From contig NZ_FRDM01000003.1 of the NCBI RefSeq assembly GCF_900143215.1, positions 1 through 64,000 of the forward strand: a DNA stretch of 64,000 nt, in the 5' to 3' direction. How positions within the stretch are numbered: the stretch's first letter is position 1; every line of letters starts with the position of its first letter. A model generated the notes under the pieces. It did no database searches. It was not told where the DNA came from and saw nothing but the letters and a program-made list of their open reading frames with translations. Positions 15,730 through 24,436 of the stretch are shown here, one piece after another. Both the position numbers and the translations under genes were made by a program. The stretch comes from Geodermatophilus obscurus. GTDB lineage: Bacteria > Actinomycetota > Actinomycetes > Mycobacteriales > Geodermatophilaceae.

Positions 15730-17736
15730 TCAGCCGGCGTTCTCGGCCAGCAGCTGCGCCAGCCGGGTGCGCCGCGGCCGGACGTCGACCTGGCTCACCG
15801 CGCGGGCCAGCGCCGCACCGCTGGCGTGCACGATCGACAGGTGCCGCTGCGCGCGGGTCAGCGCGGTGTAGACCAGCGGCCGCGACAGCATCCCGCCGGC
15901 CTCCGGCGGCAGCACGACGACCACGCCGGGCCACTCCGAGCCCTGCGCGCGGTGCACGGTGATCGCCCAGCCGTGCCGCAGGTCGCTCATCGCCGACCCG
16001 CTGACCGTCACCGGCCCGGAGGCGAAGTCGACGTCGAGGCTGCCGTCGCCGGTGCCGGTGACCACGCCGGTCTCGCCGTTGGCGAACCCGGTGGGCTCCA
16101 GGTCCAGGTGGTTGGCGGTGGCCACCACCCGGTCGCCGACGTCGAAGCCCCACACCGTGCCGTCGCCCGGGTTGAGCTGCGACTTGAGCGCCTTGTTCAG
16201 CTCGATCGTCCCGGCCGGTCCGCGGTGCACCGGCGTGACCACCTGCACGGTCGCCGGGTCGATCCCCAGCGCCCGCGGGATGGAGTCGGTGACCAGCTGC
16301 ACCACCCGCTTGGCCGCCTCCGCGCTGCCGCCGGCGGGGACGACGACCACCTCGCGGTCGGGGGAGTCCACCGGCGGCAGCTCCCCGGCCCGGACGGCGT
16401 TGGCCAGCCGGGCGATCGCCCCGCCCTCGGCCTGCCGGTAGAGCGTGGTCAGCTCGGTCACCGGGACGACGCCGGAGTCGATGAGGTCGCCGAGCACGTG
16501 GCCCGGCCCGATCGAGGGCAGCTGGGCGGGGTCGCCCACGAGCAGCAGGTGGGTGCCGTCCTGGCAGGCCTCCAGCAGCGCCGCGGTGAGCTCGACGTCG
16601 AGCATGGAGGCCTCGTCGACCACGACGACGTCGGCGTCCAGCGGCCACTCCTCGTTGCGGGCGAACCCGCCGGTGGTGCCCTGCGCGCCGAGCAGCCGGT
16701 GCACGGTGACCGCCGGGTGGTCGGTCAGCTCCTCCAGCCGCTTGGCCGCCCGGCCGGTGGGCGCGGCCAGCGCGACCTCGGTGCCCCTGGTCCGCAGCAG
16801 CTGCACCACCGCGGCGACGGTGCGGCTCTTGCCGGTGCCCGGCCCGCCGGTCAGCAGCGAGACGCCGGCGCCGAGCACCTGCGCGACGGCCTGCTTCTGC
16901 GCGTCGTCCAGGCCCTTGGCCACCGAGCGGACGGCGGCGGGGTCGGCGATACGCTCGGCGGTGGCGGCCAGCCGGGCGACGTTCTCCGCGACCGCCTCCT
17001 CGGCCATCCCGTAGCGGGCCAGGGACAGCATCCGCACGGCCTCGGTCCGGGTTCCCTCGCGAGCTTGCGAGCGGAGGGCGGACCGAGGTCCTTCTGCCGG
17101 CTCGGGCAGCTCGTCGAGATCCGCGTCCTCGTCGTACTCCGGCTCAGGGGGCTCGTGCTCGAGCACCTCGCCGGACTCGACGGCGGCGACGACCGCCGCG
17201 GCCGGGTCGGCGACGCCCTCGGCGCGCAGCGCGGCGACGACCAGGTCGGCGGGGAGCACGGTGTGCCCGTCGCGGGTCGCCGTCCGCAGGGTGTGGGCGA
17301 CGACCGCCCGCCCGCGCCGGGTGTCTTGCCTGTCGGCGCCGGGCAGGACGGCGATGGCCAGCCGGTCGGCGTCGCCCAGGGTGACCCCGGTCAGGCCGAG
17401 CAGCGCCCACGGGTCGTCGCGCAGCCGGCGGGCGGCGTCGTTGCCCAGGGCGTCGGCCGCGGTCGAGGCGAGCTTGGCGTCCAGGCCGGCGCCGACCAGC
17501 AGCGCCACGACCTCGTAGGTGGGCGCGGCGGCCAGGAAGCTGGAGAACAGCCGCTCGGCGCGCTGCCGGCCCACCCGGGGCAGCTTCAGCAGCCGGTCGG
17601 CGGTGACGTCGTCGGAGGAGGTGATGCCGGCGGCCGGCAGCTCCGCGGCGGCTCGCTTGCCCAGGCCCGGCCACAGGCCGGCCGCGCAGAAGGCGGCGAA
17701 GACCGGGTCGGTCGTCGTGGTGGGAGCCGCGCTCAC
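15730..17736 (-). CDS. recD2: RecD2-type ATP-dependent DNA helicase
   Basis: A 668-residue superfamily 1B 5'-3' helicase. There is a helix-hairpin-helix-rich N-terminus (about 20-190), Walker A GGPGTGKS (297-304), DEAS (374-377), QLPSIGPG, and the C-terminal motif YTALTRAQRHLSIV. RecBC partners are absent, as for RecD2. The GTG start at 17736 uses the GAGGAGG of the 77-bp leader element. Residues about 213-231 (EGPRSALRSQAREGTRTEA) are an in-frame copy of the GC-rich intergenic palindrome family. It likely acts in replication-fork or stress-related repair. Confidence 0.87.
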   Translation of the reverse strand: MSAAPTTTTDPVFAAFCAAGLWPGLGKRAAAELPAAGITSSDDVTADRLLKLPRVGRQRAERLFSSFLAAAPTYEVVALLVGAGLDAKLASTAADALGNDAARRLRDDPWALLGLTGVTLGDADRLAIAVLPGADRQDTRRGRAVVAHTLRTATRDGHTVLPADLVVAALRAEGVADPAAAVVAAVESGEVLEHEPPEPEYDEDADLDELPEPAEGPRSALRSQAREGTRTEAVRMLSLARYGMAEEAVAENVARLAATAERIADPAAVRSVAKGLDDAQKQAVAQVLGAGVSLLTGGPGTGKSRTVAAVVQLLRTRGTEVALAAPTGRAAKRLEELTDHPAVTVHRLLGAQGTTGGFARNEEWPLDADVVVVDEASMLDVELTAALLEACQDGTHLLLVGDPAQLPSIGPGHVLGDLIDSGVVPVTELTTLYRQAEGGAIARLANAVRAGELPPVDSPDREVVVVPAGGSAEAAKRVVQLVTDSIPRALGIDPATVQVVTPVHRGPAGTIELNKALKSQLNPGDGTVWGFDVGDRVVATANHLDLEPTGFANGETGVVTGTGDGSLDVDFASGPVTVSGSAMSDLRHGWAITVHRAQGSEWPGVVVVLPPEAGGMLSRPLVYTALTRAQRHLSIVHASGAALARAVSQVDVRPRRTRLAQLLAENAG
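17046..17097 (-). repeat. In-frame copy of GC-rich palindrome family inside recD2
   Basis: Read on the minus strand, this segment matches the intergenic family (GGACC ... CCGCTCGC-AAGCTCGCGAGG ... ACCCGG). It lies in the acidic linker between the N-terminal region and the helicase core and adds about 18 residues without breaking the frame. Confidence 0.5.
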
Positions 17737-17890
17737 GACACCTCCTCGCTGGCGCTCGTCGGCGCCGTGAGCGGCGCTGCTGTGCTCGTGGGTGAGCTCG
17801 CGTGCTCGCTCACGACACCTCCTCGCTGGCGCTCGTCGGCGCCGTGAGCGGCGCTGCTGTGCTCGTGGGTGAGCTCGCGAGCTCGCTCAC
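17731..17890 (-). repeat. Tandem 77-bp leader elements with overlapping small ORFs
   Basis: Two copies (17731-17807 and 17808-17884) differ at only a base or two, followed by the first bases of a third. Read on the minus strand, the aldo/keto reductase stop TGA overlaps a GTG that opens a 26-codon ORF. Its TGA overlaps the next GTG, opening a second 26-codon ORF, whose stop overlaps the recD2 GTG. Each copy supplies GAGGAGG for the next start. The repeat length (77) equals 81 coding bases minus the 4-base GTGA overlap. Confidence 0.85.
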
Positions 17891-18867
17891 CTGTCGTGCC
17901 CCCGCTCGGGGTAGCCGAAGTAGGGCGCCGAGACGTCCTCCAGCGCGGTGCGGATCGCCGCGGGCAGCCGCACCGCCTCGGCGTCCAGCGAGGCCTGCAG
18001 CTGCTGCGCGGTGCGCGCCCCGACCACCGGCGCGGTGACGCCGGGGCGGTCGCGCACCCACGCCAGCGCCACGGCCAGCGGCGTGGTGCCCAGCCCCTGG
18101 GCGGCGGTGACCACCGCCTCGACGATCCGGTCGGCGGTCGCCGAGCGCAGCCCGTCGAGGAAGCCCTGCCACCGCGGGGACGCGCCGCGGGACTCCGCCG
18201 GCGGGCCCTGCCGGTACTTGCCGGTGAGCAGCCCGCGGCCCAGCGGGGACCAGGCCAGCACGCCCAGCCCCAGCGCCTCCGCGGCGGGCACGACCTCGCG
18301 CTCGACGCCGCGCTGCAGCAGCGAGTACTCCACCTGGGTGCTGACGACGGGCACCCGGCCGGGCCAGGCGCGCTGCCAGGTGACGGCCTGCGCGGTCTGC
18401 CAGCCGGTGAAGTTGCTGATCCCGACGTAGCGCACCCGGCCGGAGGAGACGGCGGCGTCGCAGGCGGCGAGGGTCTCCTCCAGCGGGGTGGTGTCGTCCC
18501 AGGAGTGCAGCTGCCACAGGTCGACGTGGTCGGTGCCCAGGCGCTCCAGCGAGGCGTCCAGCGCGGCCAGCAGGTGCCCGCGGGAGGCGCCGCGGCCCAT
18601 CGGCCCCGGCGCGGTGCGCCCGACGGCCTTGGTGGCGACCAGCACGTCCGAGCGGGGGACGACGTCGGCCAGCAGCCGGCCCAGGGTGCGCTCGCTGTCC
18701 CCGTCGCAGTAGACGTCGGCGGTGTCGACCAGCGTGCCGCCGGCGTCGACGAACGCCGTCAGCTGCATCGCGGCCTCGTCCTCGTCGGTGTCGCGGCCCC
18801 AGGTCATGGTGCCCAGGGCCAGGCGCGAGACCACCAGGCCGCTGCGCCCCAGCGCGCGTTGTTCCAC
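17887..18867 (-). CDS. Aldo/keto reductase
   Basis: A 326-residue NADPH-dependent TIM-barrel oxidoreductase starting at the GTG at 18867 (MEQRALGRSGLVVSRLALGT). The catalytic tetrad is visible: D and Y in DTADVYCDGDSE, K in ATKAVG and H in LWQLHSWDD. The C-terminal cofactor loop is PVVGARTAQQLQASL. It is most like the YajO/Tas-type general reductases; the substrate is unknown. It is coupled through the 77-bp repeats to recD2, which is probably accidental rather than functional. Confidence 0.88.
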   Translation of the reverse strand: MEQRALGRSGLVVSRLALGTMTWGRDTDEDEAAMQLTAFVDAGGTLVDTADVYCDGDSERTLGRLLADVVPRSDVLVATKAVGRTAPGPMGRGASRGHLLAALDASLERLGTDHVDLWQLHSWDDTTPLEETLAACDAAVSSGRVRYVGISNFTGWQTAQAVTWQRAWPGRVPVVSTQVEYSLLQRGVEREVVPAAEALGLGVLAWSPLGRGLLTGKYRQGPPAESRGASPRWQGFLDGLRSATADRIVEAVVTAAQGLGTTPLAVALAWVRDRPGVTAPVVGARTAQQLQASLDAEAVRLPAAIRTALEDVSAPYFGYPERGHDR

Positions 18868-19035
18868 GGGAGGCCAACCTACCGTCGGGGCACGACGGTG
18901 GCCGGGGACCGCGGTGCGTTCCTGCGTGCCGCGCGGGGGCCCGGCCGGCCGCGGCCTAGGGTGGCCTCCCGTGCTCCTGCTGACCAGCCCCGCCGCCCGA
19001 CCGACCGTTCCCGGCCGACGGGTGGACGTCGGGCG

Positions 19036-19869
19036 ATGAGCTGGATCGAGGCCGTCGTCCTGGGGCTGGTGCAGGGGCTGACGGAGTTCCTGCCCATCTC
19101 CTCCAGCGCCCACCTGCGGGTGGTGGGGGAGGCCTTCGGCTGGGGCGACCCGGGCGCGGCGTTCACCGCGATCACCCAGATCGGCACCGAGGCCGCGGTG
19201 CTGCTCTACTTCCGCCGCGACATCGGCCGGATCATCACCGCCTGGGTGCGCTCCCTGGGCGACCGCGCCGTGCGCGGCGACCCCGACGCCCGGATGGGCT
19301 GGCTGATCATCATCGGCACGCTCCCGATCGGGATCCTCGGCCTGCTGTTCCAGGACCGCATCGAGACCACCTTCCGCGACCTGCGCATCGTCGCGATCGC
19401 GCTGGTCGCGTTCTCGCTGGTCCTCTACTGGGCCGACCGGGTCGGGCGGAAGAAGCGGGAGCTGGACCAGCTGACCGTCGGGCACGGCATCGCCTTCGGC
19501 TTCGCCCAGGCGATGGCGCTGGTCCCCGGCGTCTCGCGCTCCGGCGGCACGATCACCATGGGCCTGTTCCTCGGCTACTCGCGGGCCGCCGCGGCGCGGT
19601 ACTCCTTCCTGCTCGCCGTCCCCGCCGTCCTGGCCTCGGGCTTCTTCCAGGTCTACGAGGCGCTCACCGGCGGGGTCGCGGGGGAGTCGGTCGCGTGGGG
19701 GCCGACGGTCCTCGCCACGGTGCTCGCCTTCGGCGTCGGCCTGGTCGTGATCGCCTGGCTGCTGCGCTACCTCGACCGCGGCAGCTTCACGCCGTTCGTC
19801 GTCTACCGGGTGGTGCTGGGCCTGCTGATCCTCGCCCTCGTCGGTGCCGGGGTGCTCGCCCCGCAGTGA
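19036..19869 (+). CDS. uppP: Undecaprenyl-diphosphatase
   Basis: A 277-residue integral membrane phosphatase that regenerates undecaprenyl phosphate, the lipid carrier of peptidoglycan precursors. Both family active-site motifs are present: EFLPISSSAH near the start and PGVSRSGGTIT in the middle. About eight hydrophobic segments are seen. The ATG at 19036 gives MSWIEAVVLG. It also confers bacitracin tolerance in other bacteria. It is monocistronic, with an inverted repeat after it. Confidence 0.95.
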   Translation: MSWIEAVVLGLVQGLTEFLPISSSAHLRVVGEAFGWGDPGAAFTAITQIGTEAAVLLYFRRDIGRIITAWVRSLGDRAVRGDPDARMGWLIIIGTLPIGILGLLFQDRIETTFRDLRIVAIALVAFSLVLYWADRVGRKKRELDQLTVGHGIAFGFAQAMALVPGVSRSGGTITMGLFLGYSRAAAARYSFLLAVPAVLASGFFQVYEALTGGVAGESVAWGPTVLATVLAFGVGLVVIAWLLRYLDRGSFTPFVVYRVVLGLLILALVGAGVLAPQ

Positions 19870-19906
19870 CGCGGTGGGCGACCCGCCCCCCTGACTCCCT
19901 CTCCCT

Positions 19907-19982
19907 GCGTTGATCAGAGGGCCCTCGCCGGCGGACGCGCCCGACCCGGCGTGTCCCCGGGCGACGACCCTCTGATCAACGC
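19907..19982. terminator. 15-bp inverted repeat between convergent genes
   Basis: GCGTTGATCAGAGGG (19907-19921) and CCCTCTGATCAACGC (19968-19982) are perfect complements separated by 46 bases. They lie between uppP and the convergent hydrolase, whose stop codon falls within the right arm. It could be a bidirectional terminator, though the loop is long and no T-tract is present; a small mobile repeat is the alternative. Confidence 0.5.
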
Positions 19983-20830
19983 GGGGTCGGGGTGCTGCGG
20001 GCCACCTGGTCGCCGACGGCCGCCGCGATCTCCCCGGCGTCGAGGACGGGGATCGTGTGGTGGCTCGCCGTCGGCAGCTCCACGACGGTGGCCGCCGGCA
20101 GCGACCGCGCGCCCCGCGCCACCCGGGTCGGGTCGTGGGCCTGGCTGCGTCCGGCCACGAGCACCAGCGTCGGCGTGGTGAGCTCCGCGAGCCGCGGGCG
20201 TGACGGACGGCGGGTGCGGACGATCGGGGTCCGCGCGACCTCCGTCGCGCCGCGCACGTAGACGTCCGACCACGCCGGGTCGAGGGTGCGCCCGCCGGTC
20301 TCCCAGGCCAGGAACCGCCGGATGCCGGCCGGGGTGGGGCGCACCAGCGTCGGCAGCGCGCGCAGCAGGTAGCGAGGACGGAAGCCCGCGAAGCACGCCG
20401 TCGGGTCGAGCAGCGACAGGGAGGCCGGGGCGGGGCTGCCCCCGAGGGCGGCGGAGAGCGCCAGGTGCGCGCCGGCCGAGTGGCCCACGAGGTGCACCGG
20501 CCCGACGTCCAGCGCGGCGACCAGTTCGGCGAGCCACGCCGTCAGGTCCGCCGTCGAGCGGAACGGCCGCGTCGCCGTGCTGCGGCCGGGGTTGCCCGGC
20601 TGGTCCGGCGCGAGCACCCGGAACCGCCCGGCGAGGACGGCGGCCACACCGGCCCAGGCGGTCGCCGTCGCGCCGTCGCCGTGCAGGAGCAGCACCACGG
20701 GCGCCCCGCCGGGACCCGCGGCGAGCACGTGCGTCCGTCCCCACGACGTCGGGACGTCGACCGGCGTGGTCCCGGCCGGCCAGCGCGCGGCCGCGGCCGC
20801 GTAGCTCTCGTCGAAGCCCATGCCGACCAT
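19976..20830 (-). CDS. Alpha/beta hydrolase
   Basis: A 284-residue single-domain hydrolase. The oxyanion region is VLLLHGDGATATAW, the nucleophile is in LVGHSAGAHLALS, and the C-terminal His is in PTASHHTIPVLDAG. The strand VRPTPAGIRRFLAWETGGR covers part of the cap. Likely an esterase or similar; the substrate is unknown. ATGs at 20830 and 20821 are both possible starts. Its last codons overlap the inverted repeat shared with uppP. Confidence 0.82.
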   Translation of the reverse strand: MVGMGFDESYAAAAARWPAGTTPVDVPTSWGRTHVLAAGPGGAPVVLLLHGDGATATAWAGVAAVLAGRFRVLAPDQPGNPGRSTATRPFRSTADLTAWLAELVAALDVGPVHLVGHSAGAHLALSAALGGSPAPASLSLLDPTACFAGFRPRYLLRALPTLVRPTPAGIRRFLAWETGGRTLDPAWSDVYVRGATEVARTPIVRTRRPSRPRLAELTTPTLVLVAGRSQAHDPTRVARGARSLPAATVVELPTASHHTIPVLDAGEIAAAVGDQVARSTPTPR

Positions 20831-20930
20831 GGTCGCCGCCGTCGCGGCCGTGGACGCCGCCGGTCAGGGCTGGGCGTCGGGCCCGCGGGGTCCCTCCGCG
20901 GGGCCCGCAGAGGTCCTGGAACGCCCTCCA

Positions 20931-21022
20931 GGGCCCGCGCCGAGCGTGCGAGGCGGTGGGGAAGCGGGAGGACCCGTCCTCCCCACCCTTCGCAGGCTCG
21001 GGGCGGGACCCGGGACGGGGCC
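20931..21022. repeat. GC-rich palindromic repeat, copy before the phosphatase gene
   Basis: CCGAGCGTGCGAGGCGGTGG and its approximate complement CCACCCTTCGCAGGCTCGG flank GGAGGACC, forming a long hairpin. The right half (20967-21022) matches the family consensus ending CGGGACCCGGGACGGGGCC. Related copies are at 23113, 27108, 31961, 36570 and 46022. Confidence 0.7.
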
Positions 21023-21037
21023 ATAGGCTCGGGCGTC

Positions 21038-21739
21038 GTGACCACCGTCCTCCTCCTGCGGCACGGCCGGACGACGGCCAACGCCGGCGGCGTCCTGGCC
21101 GGCTGGACCCCGGGCGTGCAGCTCGACGAGACCGGCGCCGGCCAGGTGACGGCGGTGGCGGAGCGGCTCGCGCCGGTGCCGCTGGCCGCCGTCGTGAGCA
21201 GCCCGCTCGAGCGCTGCCGGCAGACCGCGGCCGCCGTGCTCCCCGGGCGCGACCTGGAGCTGGTCACCGACGACCGGCTCGGCGAGGCCCGCTACGGCGA
21301 CTGGACCGGCCGCCCGCTCAAGGAGCTGGTCAAGGAGCCGCTGTGGAAGGTCGTGCAGCAGCACCCCTCCGCCGCGGTCTTCCCCGGCCCGGAGGGGGAG
21401 GGGCTGGCGCAGACGCAGGCGCGCGCGGTGGCCGCCGTCCGGGAGTGGAACGCGCGCCTGGGGCCGGACGCCGTCTGGCTGGCCTGCAGCCACGGCGACG
21501 TCATCAAGGCCGTGCTGGCCGACGCCCTCGGCCTGCACCTGGACCAGTTCCAGCGGATCGTCGTCGACCCGGCGTCGATCTCGGTGGTCACCTACACCGA
21601 CACCCGCCCGTTCGTGGTGCGCATGAACGACACCGGCGGGGACGTCGCCGCGCTGATCCCGCCGAAGAAGAAGGGCCGGCGCCGCCGCAGGACCGACTCC
21701 GACGCCGTGGTCGGAGGTGGCGCGGGCGCGACCGTCTGA
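21038..21739 (+). CDS. Histidine phosphatase family protein (MSMEG_4193 type)
   Basis: A 233-residue phosphoglycerate-mutase-fold phosphatase. The catalytic His lies in LLLRHGRTTANAGG, the second His in LACSHGDVIKAVL, with an Arg/Glu core in SSPLERCRQTA and LGEARYGDW. The C-terminal tail is basic (PPKKKGRRRRR). This family travels with the next two genes and mshC across actinobacteria, as it does here. The GTG at 21038 is used. The substrate is unknown. Confidence 0.87.
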   Translation: MTTVLLLRHGRTTANAGGVLAGWTPGVQLDETGAGQVTAVAERLAPVPLAAVVSSPLERCRQTAAAVLPGRDLELVTDDRLGEARYGDWTGRPLKELVKEPLWKVVQQHPSAAVFPGPEGEGLAQTQARAVAAVREWNARLGPDAVWLACSHGDVIKAVLADALGLHLDQFQRIVVDPASISVVTYTDTRPFVVRMNDTGGDVAALIPPKKKGRRRRRTDSDAVVGGGAGATV

Positions 21740-21787
21740 GCCCGCCTCCGGGCTCGCCCGGCCGGCCCGCCCGCGTAACCTGGGCCC

Positions 21788-22339
21788 GTGCCGCGCCAGC
21801 TCCATCTCTTCGACCGCCCGTCCCGGTTCGTCGCCGGCACGGTGGGCCAGCCCGGCGACCGCACCTTCTACCTGCAGGCCGCCGACGCCGCCGGCCGCGT
21901 GGTGAGCGTGGCGCTGGAGAAGACGCAGGTGCAGGTGCTCGCCGACCGGATGAACGAGCTGCTGGACGAGGTGGCCTCCCGTCCGGGCACCGTCGTCCCG
22001 CCGGACGCCGAGGTCGACGACCTGGAGCCGCTCGCCGCCCCGGTCGACGAGGAGTTCCGGGTCGCGGCGATGGGCCTGGCGTGGGACGGCGAGGCGCAGG
22101 CCGTCGTCGTCGAGGCCGTGGCCGCCGGCGACGAGCCCGTCGAGGAGGACGTCATCCTCTCCGACAGCGAGGAGGGCCCGGACGCGCTGCGGGTGACCAT
22201 CACCCCGGCCGCCGCCCGCGCCTTCGTCGTCCGGGCCCGCCGGGTGGTGGCCGCCGGCCGCCCGGCCTGCCCGCTGTGCTCCCTCCCGCTGGACCCCGCC
22301 GGGCACGTGTGCCCGCGGCAGAACGGCTACCGCCGCTGA
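21788..22339 (+). CDS. DUF3090 family protein
   Basis: A 183-residue conserved actinobacterial protein starting at a GTG (MPRQLHLFDRPSRFVAGTVG). It has the invariant C-terminal zinc-ribbon-like pattern ACPLCSLPLDPAGHVCPRQNGY. It sits between the histidine phosphatase and the SCO1664-type gene, a conserved trio upstream of mycothiol ligase. The biochemical function is unknown; the cysteines suggest metal binding. Confidence 0.88.
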   Translation: MPRQLHLFDRPSRFVAGTVGQPGDRTFYLQAADAAGRVVSVALEKTQVQVLADRMNELLDEVASRPGTVVPPDAEVDDLEPLAAPVDEEFRVAAMGLAWDGEAQAVVVEAVAAGDEPVEEDVILSDSEEGPDALRVTITPAAARAFVVRARRVVAAGRPACPLCSLPLDPAGHVCPRQNGYRR

Positions 22340-22358
22340 GCCCGGACCGAGCGCCCCG

Positions 22359-23114
22359 ATGACCGAGCGCCCCGCCGACCCCGCCGCGGACCTGCGCGCC
22401 CCGGCCGACGACGCCGAGGCACGCACCCTGCTGCTCGAGGGCGAGATCGACCTCGAGGGCCGGATGCTCGACGCCAGCAACGTCACCCTGGTCGGGTACG
22501 TGCGCACCGGCGAGCTCGTGGCCGAGTGCGTCTACAAGCCCGTCGCCGGCGAGCGGCCGCTGTGGGACTTCCCCGACGGCACCCTCGCCGGCCGCGAGGT
22601 GTCCGCCGCGCTGGTCAGCGAGGCGACGGGCTGGCGGGTGGTGCCGCCGACCGTGCTGCGCGACGGCCCGTTCGGCCCCGGCATGGTGCAGCTGTGGGTG
22701 GACGGCGACCCCGACGTCGACCTGGCCGCCTTCGTCCGCTCCGACCACCCCGGCCTGCGCCGCATGGCGGTCTTCGACGCCGTCGTCAACAACGCCGACC
22801 GCAAGGGCGGGCACATCATCCCGACCTCCGACGGGCACGTGTACGGCGTCGACCACGGCATCTGCTTCTCCGTCGACCCCAAGCTGCGCACCCTGCTGTG
22901 GCGCTGGGCCGGGCAGCCGCTGCCGGGGGAGGTGGTGGAGGTGCTGGAGGAGCTCACCGGGGACCTGCTCGGCGACCTCGGCGAGCAGCTGCACGAGCAC
23001 CTGACCCGGCGCGAGGTGCGGCGCACCCAGCAGCGGGTCGCCGAGCTGCTGCGCACCGGCCGGCACCCGCAGCCCAGCGGCGACTGGCCCGCGCTGCCCT
23101 GGCCGCCCTTCTAG
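22359..23114 (+). CDS. SCO1664 family protein (kinase-like fold)
   Basis: A 251-residue protein. VAECVYKPVAGERPLWDFP resembles a phosphoinositide-kinase-type ATP lysine motif. VFDAVVNNADRKGGH and VYGVDHGICF fit the catalytic NxxxxD / xDH pattern of PI3/4-kinase-like and HipA-like folds. It completes the conserved block with DUF3090 and the phosphatase. The true substrate is not known; a phosphotransferase is inferred from the motifs. Confidence 0.8.
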   Translation: MTERPADPAADLRAPADDAEARTLLLEGEIDLEGRMLDASNVTLVGYVRTGELVAECVYKPVAGERPLWDFPDGTLAGREVSAALVSEATGWRVVPPTVLRDGPFGPGMVQLWVDGDPDVDLAAFVRSDHPGLRRMAVFDAVVNNADRKGGHIIPTSDGHVYGVDHGICFSVDPKLRTLLWRWAGQPLPGEVVEVLEELTGDLLGDLGEQLHEHLTRREVRRTQQRVAELLRTGRHPQPSGDWPALPWPPF

Positions 23115-23172
23115 CAGGACCTCCCTGCCCCCCACCGCTCGGAAGCTCACGGCGGGAGCCTGCAGGGAGGCC
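23113..23172. repeat. GC-rich palindromic repeat after the SCO1664-type gene
   Basis: It begins at the stop codon. CAGGACCTCCCTGCCCCCCA and the later GCGGGAGCCTGCAGGGAGGCC form a hairpin around CCGCTCGGAAGCTCACGG. Likely acts as a terminator, as for other family members lying directly after stops. Confidence 0.6.
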
Positions 23173-23214
23173 GTTCCACGACGTCGTCGGACTCGGTGCG
23201 GCACCATCCCCGTC

Positions 23215-23598
23215 GTGCACAGATCCCGCCTGGCCGTCCTCATGCTCGACCTGCCTCCCGACCTGCACGACGCCGGGCGGGCCTTCTGGTCCGGCGCCAC
23301 CGGTCACGAGGTGTCCCCGGACCCCTTGGACGAGAACTGGTCGTCGCTGGGTGCCTTCGCCGGCGGCTTCCACCTCGAGGTCCAGCGCACCGGGCACGGG
23401 ACGCCACCGCGCTGGCACGTCGACGTGGAGACCGACGACGTCGACGCGGAGGTGGCCCGGCTGGAGGCCCTCGGGGCGCGGCGGATCGCGGACATGGGCG
23501 GCTTCTGGCAGATGAAGGACCCCGCCGGCATGGTCTTCGACGTCGTCGGCGTCCAGACCGGGGAGGACTTCGAGCGGAACGCCAGGACCTGGCCCTGA
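23215..23598 (+). CDS. VOC (glyoxalase/bleomycin-resistance) family protein
   Basis: A 127-residue protein with paired beta-alpha-beta units: LAVLMLDLPPDLHDAGRAFW and FHLEVQRTG, then WHVDVETDDVDAEVARLEAL and FWQMKDPAGMVFDVVG. The metal-ligand pattern is partial, so it may be a binding protein rather than an enzyme. It uses a GTG start and is monocistronic, between the palindromic repeat and the convergent mycothiol-type gene. Confidence 0.78.
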   Translation: MHRSRLAVLMLDLPPDLHDAGRAFWSGATGHEVSPDPLDENWSSLGAFAGGFHLEVQRTGHGTPPRWHVDVETDDVDAEVARLEALGARRIADMGGFWQMKDPAGMVFDVVGVQTGEDFERNARTWP

Positions 23599-23604
23599 GC
23601 CGCG

Positions 23605-24321
23605 CTACTCCAGCCGGACCAGGTCGATCATCGCGGCGGCCTGCAGCCCGTCGCCGTCCACGGTGAGCACCTCCAGCGGCACCCGCCGCCAGACGGCGAG
23701 CAGCAGGTCGCCGGCGGTGCCGGTGAGCCGGGCGATCGGCACCGGCCGCGAGCCGGGGAACAGCACCCGGTCCACCCCGGCGTCCACGGCGTGCAGGACG
23801 ACGGGGTGCGCGCCCTCCGGCGGCCCCTCCGGCAGCGCGCCGGGGACGATCACCTCCAGCCACTCGTCCAGCCCGTCCAGGCCGACCCCGGTCGGGACCG
23901 GGCGGACGTCGCCGAGCACCTGCTCGGCGTCGACGGTGTGCACCACGGCCTCCATGGCCTGCCGGCGCAGCACGAAGCCGACGTCCTGCCGGCGCGCCCA
24001 GGTCCACACCCGCCCGGCCGGGTCGGCGCCGTCCAGCACCGTCTCCAGCTCCGCCGACCGGGCCAGGGCGAAGCCGAGCAGTTCGTCGTCCGGACGCCGG
24101 ACCGGCTCGGCGTACGCACCGGGGTCGCTCGCGCGGGTGCGCACCACCCACGTCCAGAAGTGCTGCACCTCCGCCAGGTGCCAGACCAGGTCGGCCAGCG
24201 TCCACCCGGGGCAGCCGGGCACCGGCGTCTTCCAACCGCGGACGAGCACCGCCTCCGCGGCGACGTCGGCGAAGCGCGCGTTGGCCTTCCGCAGGACCGG
24301 CAGGTACTCGTCGAGCTCCAT
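23605..24321 (-). CDS. Maleylpyruvate isomerase family, mycothiol-dependent type
   Basis: A 238-residue DinB-fold protein. CPGWTLADLVWHLAEVQHFW carries the conserved His ligand of mycothiol-dependent enzymes, and RRQAMEAVVHTVDAEQVLG carries the second. The C-terminal MDMPI domain covers LTGTAGDLLLAVWRR. It lies next to mshC, which makes the thiol it would use. The particular reaction (isomerisation or conjugation) is unknown. Confidence 0.82.
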   Translation of the reverse strand: MELDEYLPVLRKANARFADVAAEAVLVRGWKTPVPGCPGWTLADLVWHLAEVQHFWTWVVRTRASDPGAYAEPVRRPDDELLGFALARSAELETVLDGADPAGRVWTWARRQDVGFVLRRQAMEAVVHTVDAEQVLGDVRPVPTGVGLDGLDEWLEVIVPGALPEGPPEGAHPVVLHAVDAGVDRVLFPGSRPVPIARLTGTAGDLLLAVWRRVPLEVLTVDGDGLQAAAMIDLVRLE

Positions 24322-24436
24322 CGCGTCCCCCTCGGCGGCAGTGCCCCACTGTGCCGCACCCCGGCCCCTCGGGCACCGCCGCTGCGCGCCGGCCCAGGGG
24401 CTGCGCCCGTTCGCCGACGTCCGCCGGGTGCACCTT

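Noticed and set aside
14455-17847. 1130-codon plus-strand frame across DUF2470 and recD2
   Set aside because: It lacks any family motif, is Arg/Gly/Ala-rich, and lies antisense or out of frame to genes with clear catalytic motifs.
17869-19035. Long N-terminal extension of UppP
   Set aside because: The frame upstream of 19036 is antisense to the aldo/keto reductase; the family starts at MSWIEAVVLG.
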